Positions 1 through 10,215 of a DNA stretch of 64,000 nt are shown piece by piece (the first letter of the stretch is position 1; each line of letters starts with the position of its first letter). Both the position numbers and the translations under genes were made by a program. The stretch is from Heracleum sosnowskyi. Taxonomy: Eukaryota > Streptophyta > Magnoliopsida > Apiales > Apiaceae. The stretch covers positions 119,932,674 through 119,996,673 of the forward strand of contig CM061243.1 of NCBI GenBank assembly GCA_030848705.1. The letters are read 5' to 3'. Under the pieces are notes generated by a model. It was not told where the DNA came from and ran no database searches. It saw nothing but the letters and a program-made list of their open reading frames with translations.

Positions 1-2
1 AT

Positions 3-1677
3 GCCAAAGATACTGTCCAGTCCTCTCAACCTGATTTTGATGTTGTACTCATTGAGGATGCCTCTGATGATGATCTACCTCTTGCCAAACTCTTAAAGGT
101 ACATTCTAAATCTTCTCCTTCCATGCATGTTAGTACTACTCATACCCATGCATCTAGGTTGAGTGAGGGTGTGCAAAAGAAAATAGAGATAAAAGAAAAT
201 AGAGGTGAACATAAAAATGAGAGGCAGCCAACTGTGCTGGCAAAAGGAGAGGGACTTGAGCATGTCTAGAGAGACATTGAGGGAGCCCACACTATTCAGG
301 CATTAGGCCTTGAGAGTCAATCTGTGATGGGTGATGAGATCACTCAAAAACACCCTAAGAGTGTGAGAACCCCCATAGCCTCCAAGCCCCTTTCTTTTCC
401 TTCCCCTCCAAGAAGGTTAAGGTATGGTGGCCCCTCTGCTACTTTTGGTAACAGGATTGCAGCTCTGGAAGGACAGTGTGCTACTTTGCACTCCAAGATG
501 GACTCTCTCTCTCAATTGGTGGTTGATGGTTTTGCTGCTACTCGGCTCTCTATCCAGTTCCTTACTGACCTAGTAGCTACCAACTCAACTAAGGGGGAGA
601 AGGTAGCAAGATCAGAATCATTGTCTATTCAGGAATCAGGTGGAACTCAGGGGGAGCCAGTAACTGTGAAGACCAAAGGGGGAGCTAAGGGAAAAACAAT
701 GTCTAAAGGGGAGCAAGTCAAACCAAGCAGTGGACATCCAAAGGATAAAGCTGAAGAACTTGTTGAAGTTGACTTGGATGGAGAAAGAGTGTTGATGTCT
801 AAGGCAACTCAAGATGCAATTCAAAGAAGACCTGCATCTAGACATCCAATTCTACCTCCTGTGACAATTAGAGAGCCAACTTCAGCAACTCAAGAATCTG
901 CTCTACAAAGAAGATGGAGAGAAATGGAGGAACAAAATAAGCTTGGGAAAGGTAAAGGGAAACTGCCTGAATCCATCCATAAAGGAAATACTTGGTCCAA
1001 TGGTACTGAGTATGATCAAGAAGAAGTCAATACTTTAATGGTGGATTACAGGGAGAGCACATTACACAACCATGATAGTGAATTTAGCAGTTTGGTGGAA
1101 GAAGCAATGAATGCTCCAAGCAACCGTCCAACCAACACCACAAAACTGTTAAAGGATCAAATCACCAGTGTCGGTGTAATGGTGAATGATGAGAAAAGAT
1201 GGGCTGTAAGTATCTATTTCACTTCTGGCATATCTTATTTCATCACAATGCAGTTATTGCAGAGTCTGTCAGCAAAGGTGTTGTGTGCTTTGAAGGGAAA
1301 GATCAGGGCAACTCAAACACCATTCAATGAAATATTGGATATGCAAATCCAGAACCTGATCACACAAAATCTACCTGAAGTCTACACAAATCCACCAAGT
1401 GTTTTCTACAGATCTAAAACTAAGGATGGCACAAGAAGGAACAGCTTCATGAATTTGGTTAGCCCATCCAGAATGGAAACCAAGTCAATTCTGAAAGTGT
1501 TAGATGGAATACTCAGTTCAAATTCCAATCCAGGAAGAGTTTATGTTGTTCAAGAGATCTACAAAATGCTGGTGTTGAGAGACAAGGCACTGGGAGCTAG
1601 AGTGAAGGAACTAATCTCTAGAGCCAATGCCAAAAGAAATGATCAAGGTGGAAGATGTCTTTATGACATTCCTCCTC

Positions 1678-1717
<40 letters not shown>

Positions 1718-3254
1718 GGTTGGAGGTGGTGAAGCTTCTGGAAATGCTGGTGGAAGTAATTCTGGGAATACTGGTATTCAATCTCAGAATGAAGGCAATG
1801 AAGAAACTCCTAGTCAAGAAAAGAAAGATGCTTGTGCAACAGATGAAGAGGAGCCAAGAATACTGGAAGCTTTGGAGGCAAGCATTCTTAGATGTGCTAT
1901 TGATTGCATAAATGCAGAAAAAGATGCTGTCACCAAAGGTATTGTCGACAAGGATACTGTCATAGAAGATGTTGTCATGGAAGATACTGTCGACAAAGGT
2001 ACTGTCAAGAAAGGTTCTGTCAAGGATGAAACCAAAGCTACTGTCAAGCCCATAAGACTGAAAGCTAAAGTAAAAGCATGGTTGTCTAGACAGAAACCTG
2101 AAGGAAAGCACAAGTACTCAGGAAAGGAAAAGGCCACTGGATTTGGCAGGAATCTTAAGAAGCCAATTCAATCAATACCTCCCAACAGTCTTAAGATACA
2201 ACAGATGCAATCTAGAGAAATCAAGAGTGCTGAGGTTAAGATGGATGCAAATCAAGAGGTCACTGAGTACATTCTGTGGTGGGAAGAATCAAGATCTACC
2301 AAGGTTGATAAGGATTTCAATCTGGTATCCACATCAACCAGTGGTAGGATATCAACCTTAGATAAAAGGAGAATTGACTTCTTCTACCTGGAAAGAATGG
2401 TAGAGTTGCTGGAGAGCTATGATAATGTTCCAGAGTCTGTTATGGAACATATTCTGAAATATCAAGCTGATAGGGATGCTGAATTCTATCAGAAATTTAG
2501 CTACAACTTTGCAGATTTTGATGATACTGATATTTCAACTGATTTACCAGCTTCTCCTATACCATATCACTGGTATTATGAGTTTGATGATTCACCCACA
2601 GAAGAAAGGCAAACCCAACCCACAGAGGAAGGGCAACCCAAGCCAAGCAAAAGACCTGACTCTTCTCAATATTCTCAATATCAGTCAGAACTTGATAAGA
2701 AGGAAGCTGAACTCCTGGAAAGATGCAAGACTGCCAATAAGGCAGAAAGTGAAGCTCCAAATTATCAAACATGTATGCTGGAAAATCTCTTAAGAATCAA
2801 GCATCTAAAAGAAGAAATCTATGTTTGCAGCTTGCACAAGCTAAAAACAACTATTCTGAAGGATTTACAGTATATGGTAGCTGGATCAATTCATCCCCTG
2901 GAGCAGATCTGTTTTGACAAGATAGAGGAATTATTGGAAAGGAGAAAAGGAGAAGATTCAAAGCTGGACAAGCAAAGGAGGATGTCTCTCAGTGCTTATC
3001 GTGGAAGTAGATTCAAGCTCATTCATGAAGAACTCCACTTCAGAAGCTATCCATTTGATCAAGAGAAATGGTTGAATCTCAGGGATGCTAGTTCTCTTAT
3101 TTCTCCTACTATCAAGAAGATCATTGAAGAAATAGAAGATGCTGCAGTCACACCTGCTGAAATCTCTCTTGTAGAAGGTCTAAGAGGCTGCTTGGTAGAA
3201 GCTCTCAGAAGAGAGGAAGTAACAAGACAGAAGAGGAAATCTCAAGCTAAGTAA
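3..3254 (+). pseudogene. Env-like extra ORF of SIRE-type copia element A (5' truncated by window, one in-frame stop)
   Basis: This is the second, non-pol ORF found between pol and the 3' LTR of SIRE-lineage Ty1/copia elements; its function is unproven. The same frame is open from base 3, is broken once by TAG at 267-269, then runs to the stop at 3252-3254; the first ATG after the stop is at 327. The 3' part encodes about 975 residues. Visible parts are a predicted coiled coil near residues 48-90 (numbered from the codon at 324), a run of 12 Asp at about 453-464, a Val/Lys/Asp/Thr-rich degenerate repeat at about 534-577, and charged helical segments to the end. No signal peptide or clear membrane segment is visible. 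It stops 92 bp before the LTR, as expected for the last ORF. The coiled coil followed by a KGEK motif resembles the second ORF of element B. Retroelement origin is secure; the label env-like is by position only. Confidence 0.75.
1680..1715 (+). repeat. (GAT)12 trinucleotide run inside the env-like ORF
   Basis: Twelve GAT codons in a row encode poly-Asp. The run is in frame, so length changes by slippage would keep the reading frame. Confidence 0.95.
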
Positions 3255-3333
3255 ACATTCTAAATCCATTCTGATCTTGTTAGTTAAGTTGTCAGCATAT
3301 ATTGTAAATTTGTTGTTATTGTCCATAAAAACA

Positions 3334-3346
3334 AATTGGGGGAGAT
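3334..3346 (+). other. Polypurine tract of copia element A
   Basis: The sequence ATTGGGGGAGAT lies directly before the TGTTGGG start of the LTR. This is the usual plus-strand primer site of plant copia elements, and element B has a near-identical tract (ATTGGGGGAGAT on its coding strand). Confidence 0.9.
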
Positions 3347-4368
3347 TGTTGGGATTTATGTGTGATAGCATAGGAACAACTTAACTTTTTATATACTTAA
3401 TTTTTTAATTAAGTAGAACATACTGTCACAGCCAAAGTATGTTCTTGTAATCAGTATGCAATGTTATTTTAATTGTGTAATTTGGAAGAAGTTCACCTTC
3501 TGTGTTCAAGCCTCAAAGAATGCATATTAGATGACAGCATGAATAAAGGTTACTGTCATAAGCATTGACAGTAAGATTACAAGAAGACAGAATGTTGCAA
3601 GTCAAGACAACATATTCACTCTGACAGCAACATTGGCGGAAGACTACGCGACAGCAACTTTAGCCCTCGACAGCAAGTTTGGAAACCTCGACAGCACACT
3701 ATGCGGGGAACTCATACTGTCACCAAAAGCACATTCCTGTGACAGCAAGCTTTGCGCCAAAAGTAACTGTCTCGAGAAAGATCCTTGTTCTAGGTATCTT
3801 TCTCAGTCAAATCCCGTGACAGTTTCAATGTTCAAGAAACAGGCGTGTTGCAGTATCCCTAAGTTGCACCAAGTCTGCAAGACTACGACAGAAGCTTCAA
3901 GCACTGCAAACAAAAGCGAATCAATTCAAGAGCAAGGTCAAGTCTCTATTTGCTGAATTGTTTTAGCTAGAAATAGAATGAATCTAGGTTGCTTTCTTTG
4001 TAATGTATATCTGACATTGTTAGCAATTTAGGAAAGTCACATGGGTAGACACTTTGTAAGAAGCTGCCACTTGATAATGACATCAGCTTCACAGACCCGT
4101 GTTGACAGTGATAGGATTAGTTTTATGCTTAGACTATTAATTCATTCTAGGAATGTAACGAAGACAAACGAGTGTCTTGAAGAAAAACCGAAGCTCAAGA
4201 ATTCTCTCTTGAGGTTGTAGCAACACTTTGCCAAATAAATAAAAAATTTATTTTGTGAATCCTGTCTTCTCGATTACACTGTTTGTGACTGCATACATAT
4301 TATTGATAACATTAAATCTTAGTTTTGGTTGTTGAAACTGAAATTGAATTTTATCAGTATTGCATTCA
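3347..4368 (+). mobile_element. 3' LTR of SIRE-type copia element A
   Basis: The LTR starts TGTTGGGATT right after the polypurine tract and runs about 1.02 kb to a CA end near 4368 (TTGCATTCA). The right edge is the least certain point, because an 18-base C run follows. The LTR carries many copies of GACAG or its complement CTGTC (for example near 3423, 3549, 3622, 3650, 3667, 3691, 3716, 3739), sometimes within ACTGTCACCAAA or CGACAGCA. To the right the sequence changes abruptly to Ty3/gypsy RNase H code, so element A was inserted into that element. The 5' LTR is outside the window, so TSD and age cannot be assessed. Confidence 0.8.
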
Positions 4369-4369
4369 T

Positions 4370-4387
4370 CCCCCCCCCCCCCCCCCC
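4370..4387. repeat. C18 homopolymer at the copia/gypsy junction
   Basis: Eighteen consecutive C residues lie between the copia LTR end and the interrupted gypsy RNase H code. It may be slippage at the insertion junction or an assembly problem. Confidence 0.9.
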
Positions 4388-4389
4388 TT

Positions 4390-5979
4390 CTGCAATACAC
4401 GAGGACCAACAAGCTCTGCTAGCTGGCTTAGGGCTGACTGGAGCCTTGAGGGGTTAAGACCCTCAAAGTATGTGGAGACTCGAGGTTGGTAGTTTCCCAA
4501 GTGAATGAAGAGTTTGAGGCTAGAAATGAAGTCATGGCTAAGTATCTGAAGCTTGTCAAAGCCATTATGACTCAGTTTGATGAATGTTATGTGGAACACA
4601 TTCCAAAAGAAGAAAACATGAAGGCTGACGCCTTGTCCAAGTTTGCTTCTTCTGAAATTGAGAACTATGCAGGAAGTGTATACTTCCAAGTCTTGAAGAC
4701 CCCAAGCATCAATGGAAAGTTAATAGCACTCATTGATGTTGCTAGCTGTTGGATGGATCCAATCAAATCTCATTTAGAAACAGGTTGGTTACCCAGCGAT
4801 ACTTCAGAGGCACGAAAGTTATATGTGAGAGCACTAAGATACACCCTGATTGAGGGAATCTTGTATAAAAAGTCTTTTGTTGTCCCCTATTTGAAATGCT
4901 TGAGACCCTAGGAGGCAGAGTTGGCCCTAAGGGAGGTGCATGAGGGAATTTGTGGGCAGCACTTGGGGGGCAGTGCCCTTGCTCATAAAATCACCCGTCT
5001 AGGTTTCTATTGGCAAAACGTGCTTGCAGAAGCTAAAAACTATGTGAAGAGGTGTGAACGGTGCCAAAAGCATGCACCGGTGGTTAGACAACCACCTGAG
5101 ATGTTAATGTCTATAAATTCACCTGTTCCATTTGCCATGTGGGGAATGGATATACTTGGGCCATTTCCAGTAGCAAGTGCATAGAGAAAATTTTAGATAA
5201 TGGCAATCGACTACTTCACCAAGTGGATTGAAGCTAAACCTTTAGCCAAGATAACCACCAAGCAAGTAATGCAGTTCTTCTGGGATAATGTAATATGAAG
5301 GTACGGGATTCCATGAATCTTGGTCACGGATAATGAAACTCATTTTAACAACGAAGATTTCAAGAAGTATTGTGAGGAGAATGATATTGAGCTACGTTTC
5401 ACTTCTGTTGCTCATCCTCAAGCAAATGGACAAGGTGAAGTGGCAAATCGAATTATCCTGGACGGACTGAAGAAAAGAGTTGAACGCTCTAGGAACACTT
5501 GGGTGGACGAATTGCTCCCCATACTGTGGGCATATCGTACTACTTGTAAAGTCACCACTGGAGCAACCCCGTTTCTGTTAGCATATGGAGCAGAAGCAGT
5601 GGTTCCAGTGGAGATTACTCACACATCTCCAAGAGTTGAAGCCTATGAGCCAGAGGCAAATGAAGAAGGCATGAGGCTGACTTTAGATCTAATTGATGAA
5701 GTTAGAGATGAAGCAAACACCAAGACAGTTGAGCACCAAAAACGAGCATTTTTCTATTACAACCTAAGGGTTAAAGAGAGACTCTTTCGTCAAGGAGATT
5801 TGGTTCTCCGAAAGATTAAGGCATCCGGAGTTGGACAGAAAGGAAAGTTGGCTCCAAATTGGGAAGGACCGTAAGTCAAGAACGTATTTGGGCGAGGCTC
5901 ATACAAATTGGAAACCATCGAAGGGATTGAAGTGCCAAAAACTTGGCATGCTGCAAACTTAAAAGTTTATTATGTTTAG
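4390..5979 (+). pseudogene. Decayed RNase H-integrase region of a Ty3/gypsy Tat-lineage retrotransposon
   Basis: Translation gives the end of a Tat-type RNase H (DSRLVVSQVNEEFEAR, then KADALSKFAS), followed by integrase. The integrase shows an HHCC zinc-binding region ending CERCQKHAP, the first catalytic Asp in MAIDYFTKWIEAKP, the second in VTDNETHF (usually DNGTQF), and the Glu region NGQGEVANR. The C-terminal part ends in KTWHAANLKVYYV before TAG at 5977-5979. The reading is broken by a frameshift near 4400-4460 and by stops at about 4909, 5182, 5195, 5296, 5314 and 5872, so it cannot make integrase. Gag, protease and reverse transcriptase are missing here because element A interrupts the copy on the left. 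The lineage call rests on the RNase H and integrase style, the antisense gene downstream and the polypurine tract. Confidence 0.88.
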
Positions 5980-6280
5980 TGTTTCCTAACTGGACTCACT
6001 ATTAGGACAAGTAGAAATAAGGTCGATGAAACCAATCTGAGTTTTTAACTCGAGGTAGAAAGTAGAGTATTATGTAAGGGTTGAACCCATTTTCAAGTTA
6101 TGATTCTCTTCAACATTCCCATATTTTTATGATAATATATATGCATCACATGATAGACATGAATACAAGGAAATCAAAAGATGAAAAATTAAACTTACAA
6201 AAGTTTGAGTTAGGCCCGAAGGCTGGGATTACACAAATAAATAAAAGCCACATATGGCTATAAAAGAAAAACAAATAAAA
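5980..6280. other. Spacer between integrase and the antisense gene
   Basis: AT-rich non-coding DNA between the integrase stop and the 3' end of the opposite-strand gene. No motif is recognised. Confidence 0.6.
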
Positions 6281-8154
6281 CTAAGCTTCCCCTTCCTTGT
6301 TGCCAGTATCAGTCTCCTCTTCCTCTGAGCTAGAGCCAGAACCGGAATGAGTGGCCCCAGAATCATTACCAGCTATCTCACCAGGAAGCAAAGAATGCCC
6401 GGGATCCAAAATCCTGTCATCCTCATCCATATCATCCTCGCTAGCCAAAACCCACTCTAAAGAAGTAGGAGTGTGAGGACTCACGAAGTCAGAAGAGCTA
6501 AATGAGCCGGGATGCTTCTCCAAAACAGCACTCAAAGCACCATCCCATCCCTTGGTAAACTGAACTGGAAAGAGAAGCTCGTCATGTTTACCAATCAAGT
6601 CCTTGTACTCCTGGGAGTCAAGGTACTCTTCGATATAATCATCCTTGCTCCTTCTAAGCACGACCAGTTAAGCTTGAGCATCAGCTAACTCTTTCTCCTT
6701 CCTTGCCAATGCCACCTTAAGAGAATTAACCTCTTCCTAAGACTTCTCAAACTTGGCTTGGTTGGCTTCTGAGGATAAGCGCCAAGCCTTGGCTTGAAAG
6801 AGAGCCCCTTAAAAATTTTCATTATTCTGCAAATAAAGAATAATTCAAAGAAAGGTATATGACATATTAGGTGAAATATTGAAAGGAAAAAGGAGAAGAA
6901 GATTACCGCAGCTATGGCTTGAGAACCCGCATGTTCAACTCCCTCGATAGTGGAGTTGGAAACGAAGTCCTTATAGTCACAGGGAGTGAGTGAGTGGTAG
7001 GACCACTCAACATCATGTTTAGACACCCCCAACAGCAGTGTCTTTCTTCATAATACTCCAGTTAGGGCGCCAAACAGAGGCTTTAGACGAGATAGGGGCC
7101 TCAGTCTCCTCTACTGAATCCCTATGGGGAATTAGAAAGGCTGGGCCTTCAAACGTTGCTCGAGGGTCTTCCCCCCCCAAACAAGCCATCTTCATTCTTG
7201 CAGTTTCTCCATCTACGGGCTCGTTGGTCTTATTAATAAAGGCTGCAGCTTCAAAAACGAATAAAAAAGGCAACAATGGGTATAAGAAAATCTCAAATAA
7301 ATAAAGGAAACTAAGGAATGAGAATTGCCCTTGTCTGATATGTTCGACAGACCCAGAGACTTAAGGACGAACTCGTCTAGGAGCTCCCAAGCCAAGGTGG
7401 TGTTGTTCTCCTTAGTCAACTCATCATAGGCGTGAGCCTCCTCATCAGTTAAGACTATGTCATTAGGACTTCCGTCCGAGACTCTACTGAACGACCTACG
7501 GAACAGGGTGCCCCAATCCCCGCCTTCCCAAACCAAGTACATAAACTCATTTTTCCATTTTGGGTTATTGTCAGGAATGGATTTTGGGTGAAAAATGGGA
7601 GGTGTGGAAGGACGGTGGTTGAGGTAAACCCAACCAGGAGAAAGGGCAGAACTATTTTTAAATTGAAAAATCTTCCTAAATAAATAAACAGAAAGGGGGA
7701 AGTTGTTTTTTAACCAAAGGACCATAAAGCACATAATTATTCTCCAAGCATTGGGAGGAAGTTGGCATGGATTAATCTGAACATCAGCTAAAAGTTTTGG
7801 GATAAATTCATGAAAAGGGAATCTAAGCCCTGCAACTATGGCATCCTTATATATACACAAAGCATCAGGACGCCAGTGACAAGAACGATCCCTTGGACCG
7901 GCTGGGACAAGTCTTAAGGGAGCCTTGATTCTATACATTTTGTTATAATCTCTAATTTGATCGACCTCGTCAAATTTATTACTACAGTCAGAAGATTCTA
8001 AGTGTGAAACAGAAGGGTATTCATCACCACGCTCGCTAATCATATCTTGTAAAGACATGTATGAAGAGTGGATAGTGATGGTACCTCTCTTAGAAGCTTG
8101 ATTCATTTTCTGTAGACGTTGAGCTGCGCGATCCACCATCAAATCTTCAAACAA
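6281..8154 (-). pseudogene. Antisense, intron-containing gene of the Tat element (putative gypsy-type transposon domain, PF04195-like)
   Basis: The gene reads opposite to the retrotransposon. Exon 1 (8154 to about 7329) encodes some 275 residues, including LRFPFHEFIPKLL and INPCQLPPNAWRIIMCF, the pattern of the plant 'putative gypsy type transposon' domain. Exon 2 runs from 7242 to 6907 and exon 3 from 6826 to 6281. Intron 2 is GT-AG, 80 bp, with a good TTTGCAG acceptor. Intron 1 has a CTGCAG acceptor, and the frame fits a GC donor at 7328-7327. Exon 3 encodes a coiled coil (ALARKEKELADAQA) and an acidic, Ser-rich tail. Damage: one extra base in a G5 run near 7027, and in-frame stops in exon 3 near 6811, 6739 and 6667. 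Antisense ORFs of this kind are known in Tat-lineage elements; their function is unknown. Domain naming is by memory of the family, not by a search. Confidence 0.75.
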
Positions 8155-8265
8155 AATTCCAGAAAAACTTCAAATCTTTAAACAAAATTCTAGAAAATCT
8201 TCAAGAGGAATCCCAGAAAATCTTCAAATCCTCAAGGAGAATCCCAGAAAATCTTCAAAATTTTG
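8125..8265. repeat. Short tandem repeats in the antisense gene leader
   Basis: Imperfect copies of a roughly 30-bp unit built from CCCAGAAAATCTTCAAATC and variants lie around and just upstream of the antisense start codon. Confidence 0.6.
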
Positions 8266-8398
8266 AAGAAAAAAAAACCCAGAAACCGATGAGTGTGATC
8301 GAAAAACTTCGTCGGAAATCGCCTCACCGCGGAGAAAACTAGAGAAAATTTTGAGAAAGGAGAAATGAGAAGTGAGAAATAAGAAATGAAATCTCACT

Positions 8399-8408
8399 CT
8401 TTTATAAG
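8399..8408 (-). promoter_or_regulatory. TATA box of the antisense gene
   Basis: On the minus strand the sequence reads TTATAAAAGA, about 245 bp upstream of the ATG at 8154. That leaves a leader of a little over 200 nt. It lies inside the retrotransposon but faces away from its LTR transcription. Confidence 0.5.
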
Positions 8409-8489
8409 CAAAATAGCCGGTCACTCAACCGATTAAAGGGAAGGGTAACCGTTTGTAACCAGTTAAGGCCCATAATTGCTCATAGGGCT

Positions 8490-8632
8490 CCAAAATCAAA
8501 TGAGGCCCAAAGAAAATCAAATAAGGCCAAAAAAATCAAATAAGGCCCAAAAAAAATCAAATGAGGCCCAAAGAAAATCAAATGAGGCCCAAAGAAAATC
8601 AAATGAGGCCCAAAGAAAAAGGTATGGCCCAA
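8490..8632. repeat. 21-bp tandem repeat (GAGGCCCAAAGAAAATCAAAT family)
   Basis: About six or seven imperfect head-to-tail copies of a 20-21-bp unit with core GAGGCCCAAAGAAAATC. Translations of this stretch are simply repeat artefacts. Confidence 0.85.
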
Positions 8633-8650
8633 AAGAAAGTCGAAATAATT

Positions 8651-9245
8651 CTTCGACCTCAAACGAGGTCGAAGGGCCACGACCTCAAATCAAGGTCGAT
8701 TCGTTCGATGTGATACCAAAATGAAGCCATTCTTCGACTTCAAACGAGGTTGAAGGGCCACGACCTCTAATCAAGGTCGATTCGTTCGATGTGATACCAA
8801 AATGAAGCCCTTTTTCGACCTCAAACGAGGTCGAAGGGCCACGACCTCAAATCAAGGTCGATTCGTTCGACGTAATACCAAAATGAAGCCCTTCTTCGAC
8901 CTCAAACGAGGTCGAAGGGCCACGACCTCAAACTTAGGTCGAATCGTTCGACGTGTGATCAAAATTAAGCCCATCTTCGACCTAAAGCGAGGTCGAAGGG
9001 CCACGACCTCAAATTCAGGTCGAATCGTTCGACCTAGAAGCCCAAAATGGCCAAAAAACCGAGCTCGAACGAAGCCCTTCTTCGACCTCACGACCTCAAA
9101 CCCGGGTCGATTTGTTCGACCTGGAACCAAAATGAGAACCTTCTTCGACCTCACGAGGTCGAAAGTTCACGACCTCAAACCCAGGTCGATTTGTTCGACC
9201 TAGGACCAAAGTGAGACCCCTGTCGACCTCAAACGAGGTCGAAAA
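8651..9245. repeat. 81-bp palindrome-containing tandem array
   Basis: Five units are spaced exactly 81 bp apart (cores at 8654, 8735, 8816, 8897, 8978). Three more are irregular (9083, 9146, 9234). Each unit contains the inverted repeat TTCGACCTC...GAGGTCGAA and a further CGACCTC/GAGGTCG pair, so each can fold into a GC-rich hairpin. The array lies between the antisense gene and the 3' LTR. Confidence 0.92.
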
Positions 9246-9403
9246 TACCTTTTAAAAAAATGATAAATAAATAAATACATTTATTTATTAAAATTTGACC
9301 TGATATTTTCCATGGCATGCTCGAGGAGAGATACACAAATCTAGAAATCCCGAAGCGGAATCAAAAATAACTTCTGTGAAATTTTTTAGAAAGATTTCCT
9401 CAG

Positions 9404-9418
9404 AAGTTGGGGGGCAAA
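9404..9418 (+). other. Polypurine tract of the Tat element
   Basis: The tract GAAGTTGGGGGGCAAA directly precedes the LTR start TGATATGG. It is typical of Tat-lineage elements. Confidence 0.8.
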
Positions 9419-9917
9419 TGATATGGGCTGAAAAATAACCCTAGAAGTGTAATTAATGATGTATTAATTAAACCTAGATTGGTCCAGGAATTAGGCCCGA
9501 TAAATAAAGCTCGAAACCCTAATTATTTATTAAATTCGTAATTAATAAATAATAAAAATCTACAGCTCACAAAAAGAGTCCAAAGTGTGTCAAATACTAC
9601 AAAGATTGGCCTCTAAGGCATACAAACCCAAAATGAGTCAACCTCCTACAAACCATGACTCGTAATTCTCATCAGAAAGGGTGACTTGACCCCAAGTCAC
9701 CCGATTCTACCCTAATACTAGGCTCCTGACGCCTATATAAAGGACATGATCCTTCAATCAGAACTACGTTTTTTGGCTTGATTCTCAATTACGAATTGAG
9801 ATACGTGGGCATCTTGTGAGAACCGATTTAGTCACGAAACACGAGAACATCCATTAAAGCTTGAAAGCTCTTAAACCCTAGCTGTAAATTTGAAAGTACG
9901 TTTTTTATTTCACAACA
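9419..9917 (+). mobile_element. 3' LTR of the Tat-lineage gypsy element
   Basis: Starts TGATATGGGC after the polypurine tract and probably ends at CACAACA (9917), giving about 499 bp. A TATA box (TATATAAA) is at about 9734-9741. The right edge is inferred from the CA end only, since the 5' LTR and the matching TSD are outside the window. Confidence 0.65.
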
Positions 9918-10006
9918 CTACGTAATTATAAAATTGACGAAACAAACTAGACCTTAGCAGTGTTCATGATTAAGTACGTAGCTAGGTTTTGTTTTGTTTT
10001 CCTCTT

Positions 10007-10215
10007 ATACTATTACCTCGGTCCCATAAAGCGTGACCTCTGATTTTTCACGTATTTATAAATAATATTTTTTAAATTTTTTTATTTTATATAAAAGCAT
10101 AAAATCAATATTTTTATACAAAACAAAAAAATCGAAAAAAATCTACATATACCTTGAGTGCATTGATATGCATGAAAAAAAAAAGTAACTCATTATTTTT
10201 GGAACGGAGTACTAT
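10007..10215. mobile_element. Stowaway-like (Tc1/mariner) MITE
   Basis: About 209 bp with imperfect terminal inverted repeats. The left end reads ACCTCGGTCCCATAAAG and the reverse complement of the right end reads TAGTACTCCGTTCC. This is the CTCCGTCCC-type terminus of plant Stowaway elements, flanked by TA dinucleotides. The interior is AT-rich and non-coding. Confidence 0.65.

Noticed and set aside
1611..2137. Minus-strand and alternative-frame ORFs across the env-like gene, including poly-Ile and poly-Met runs
   Set aside because: They are shadows of the GAT run and of the longer plus-strand ORF.
8802..9203. 133-codon plus-strand frame and 100-codon minus-strand frame with repeated motifs
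   Set aside because: They only translate the 81-bp tandem array; a period divisible by three keeps any frame open. There is no start context or family match.
8651..9245. CRISPR-like appearance of regularly spaced palindromes
   Set aside because: The whole 81-bp unit is repeated, with no unique spacers, in plant nuclear DNA.
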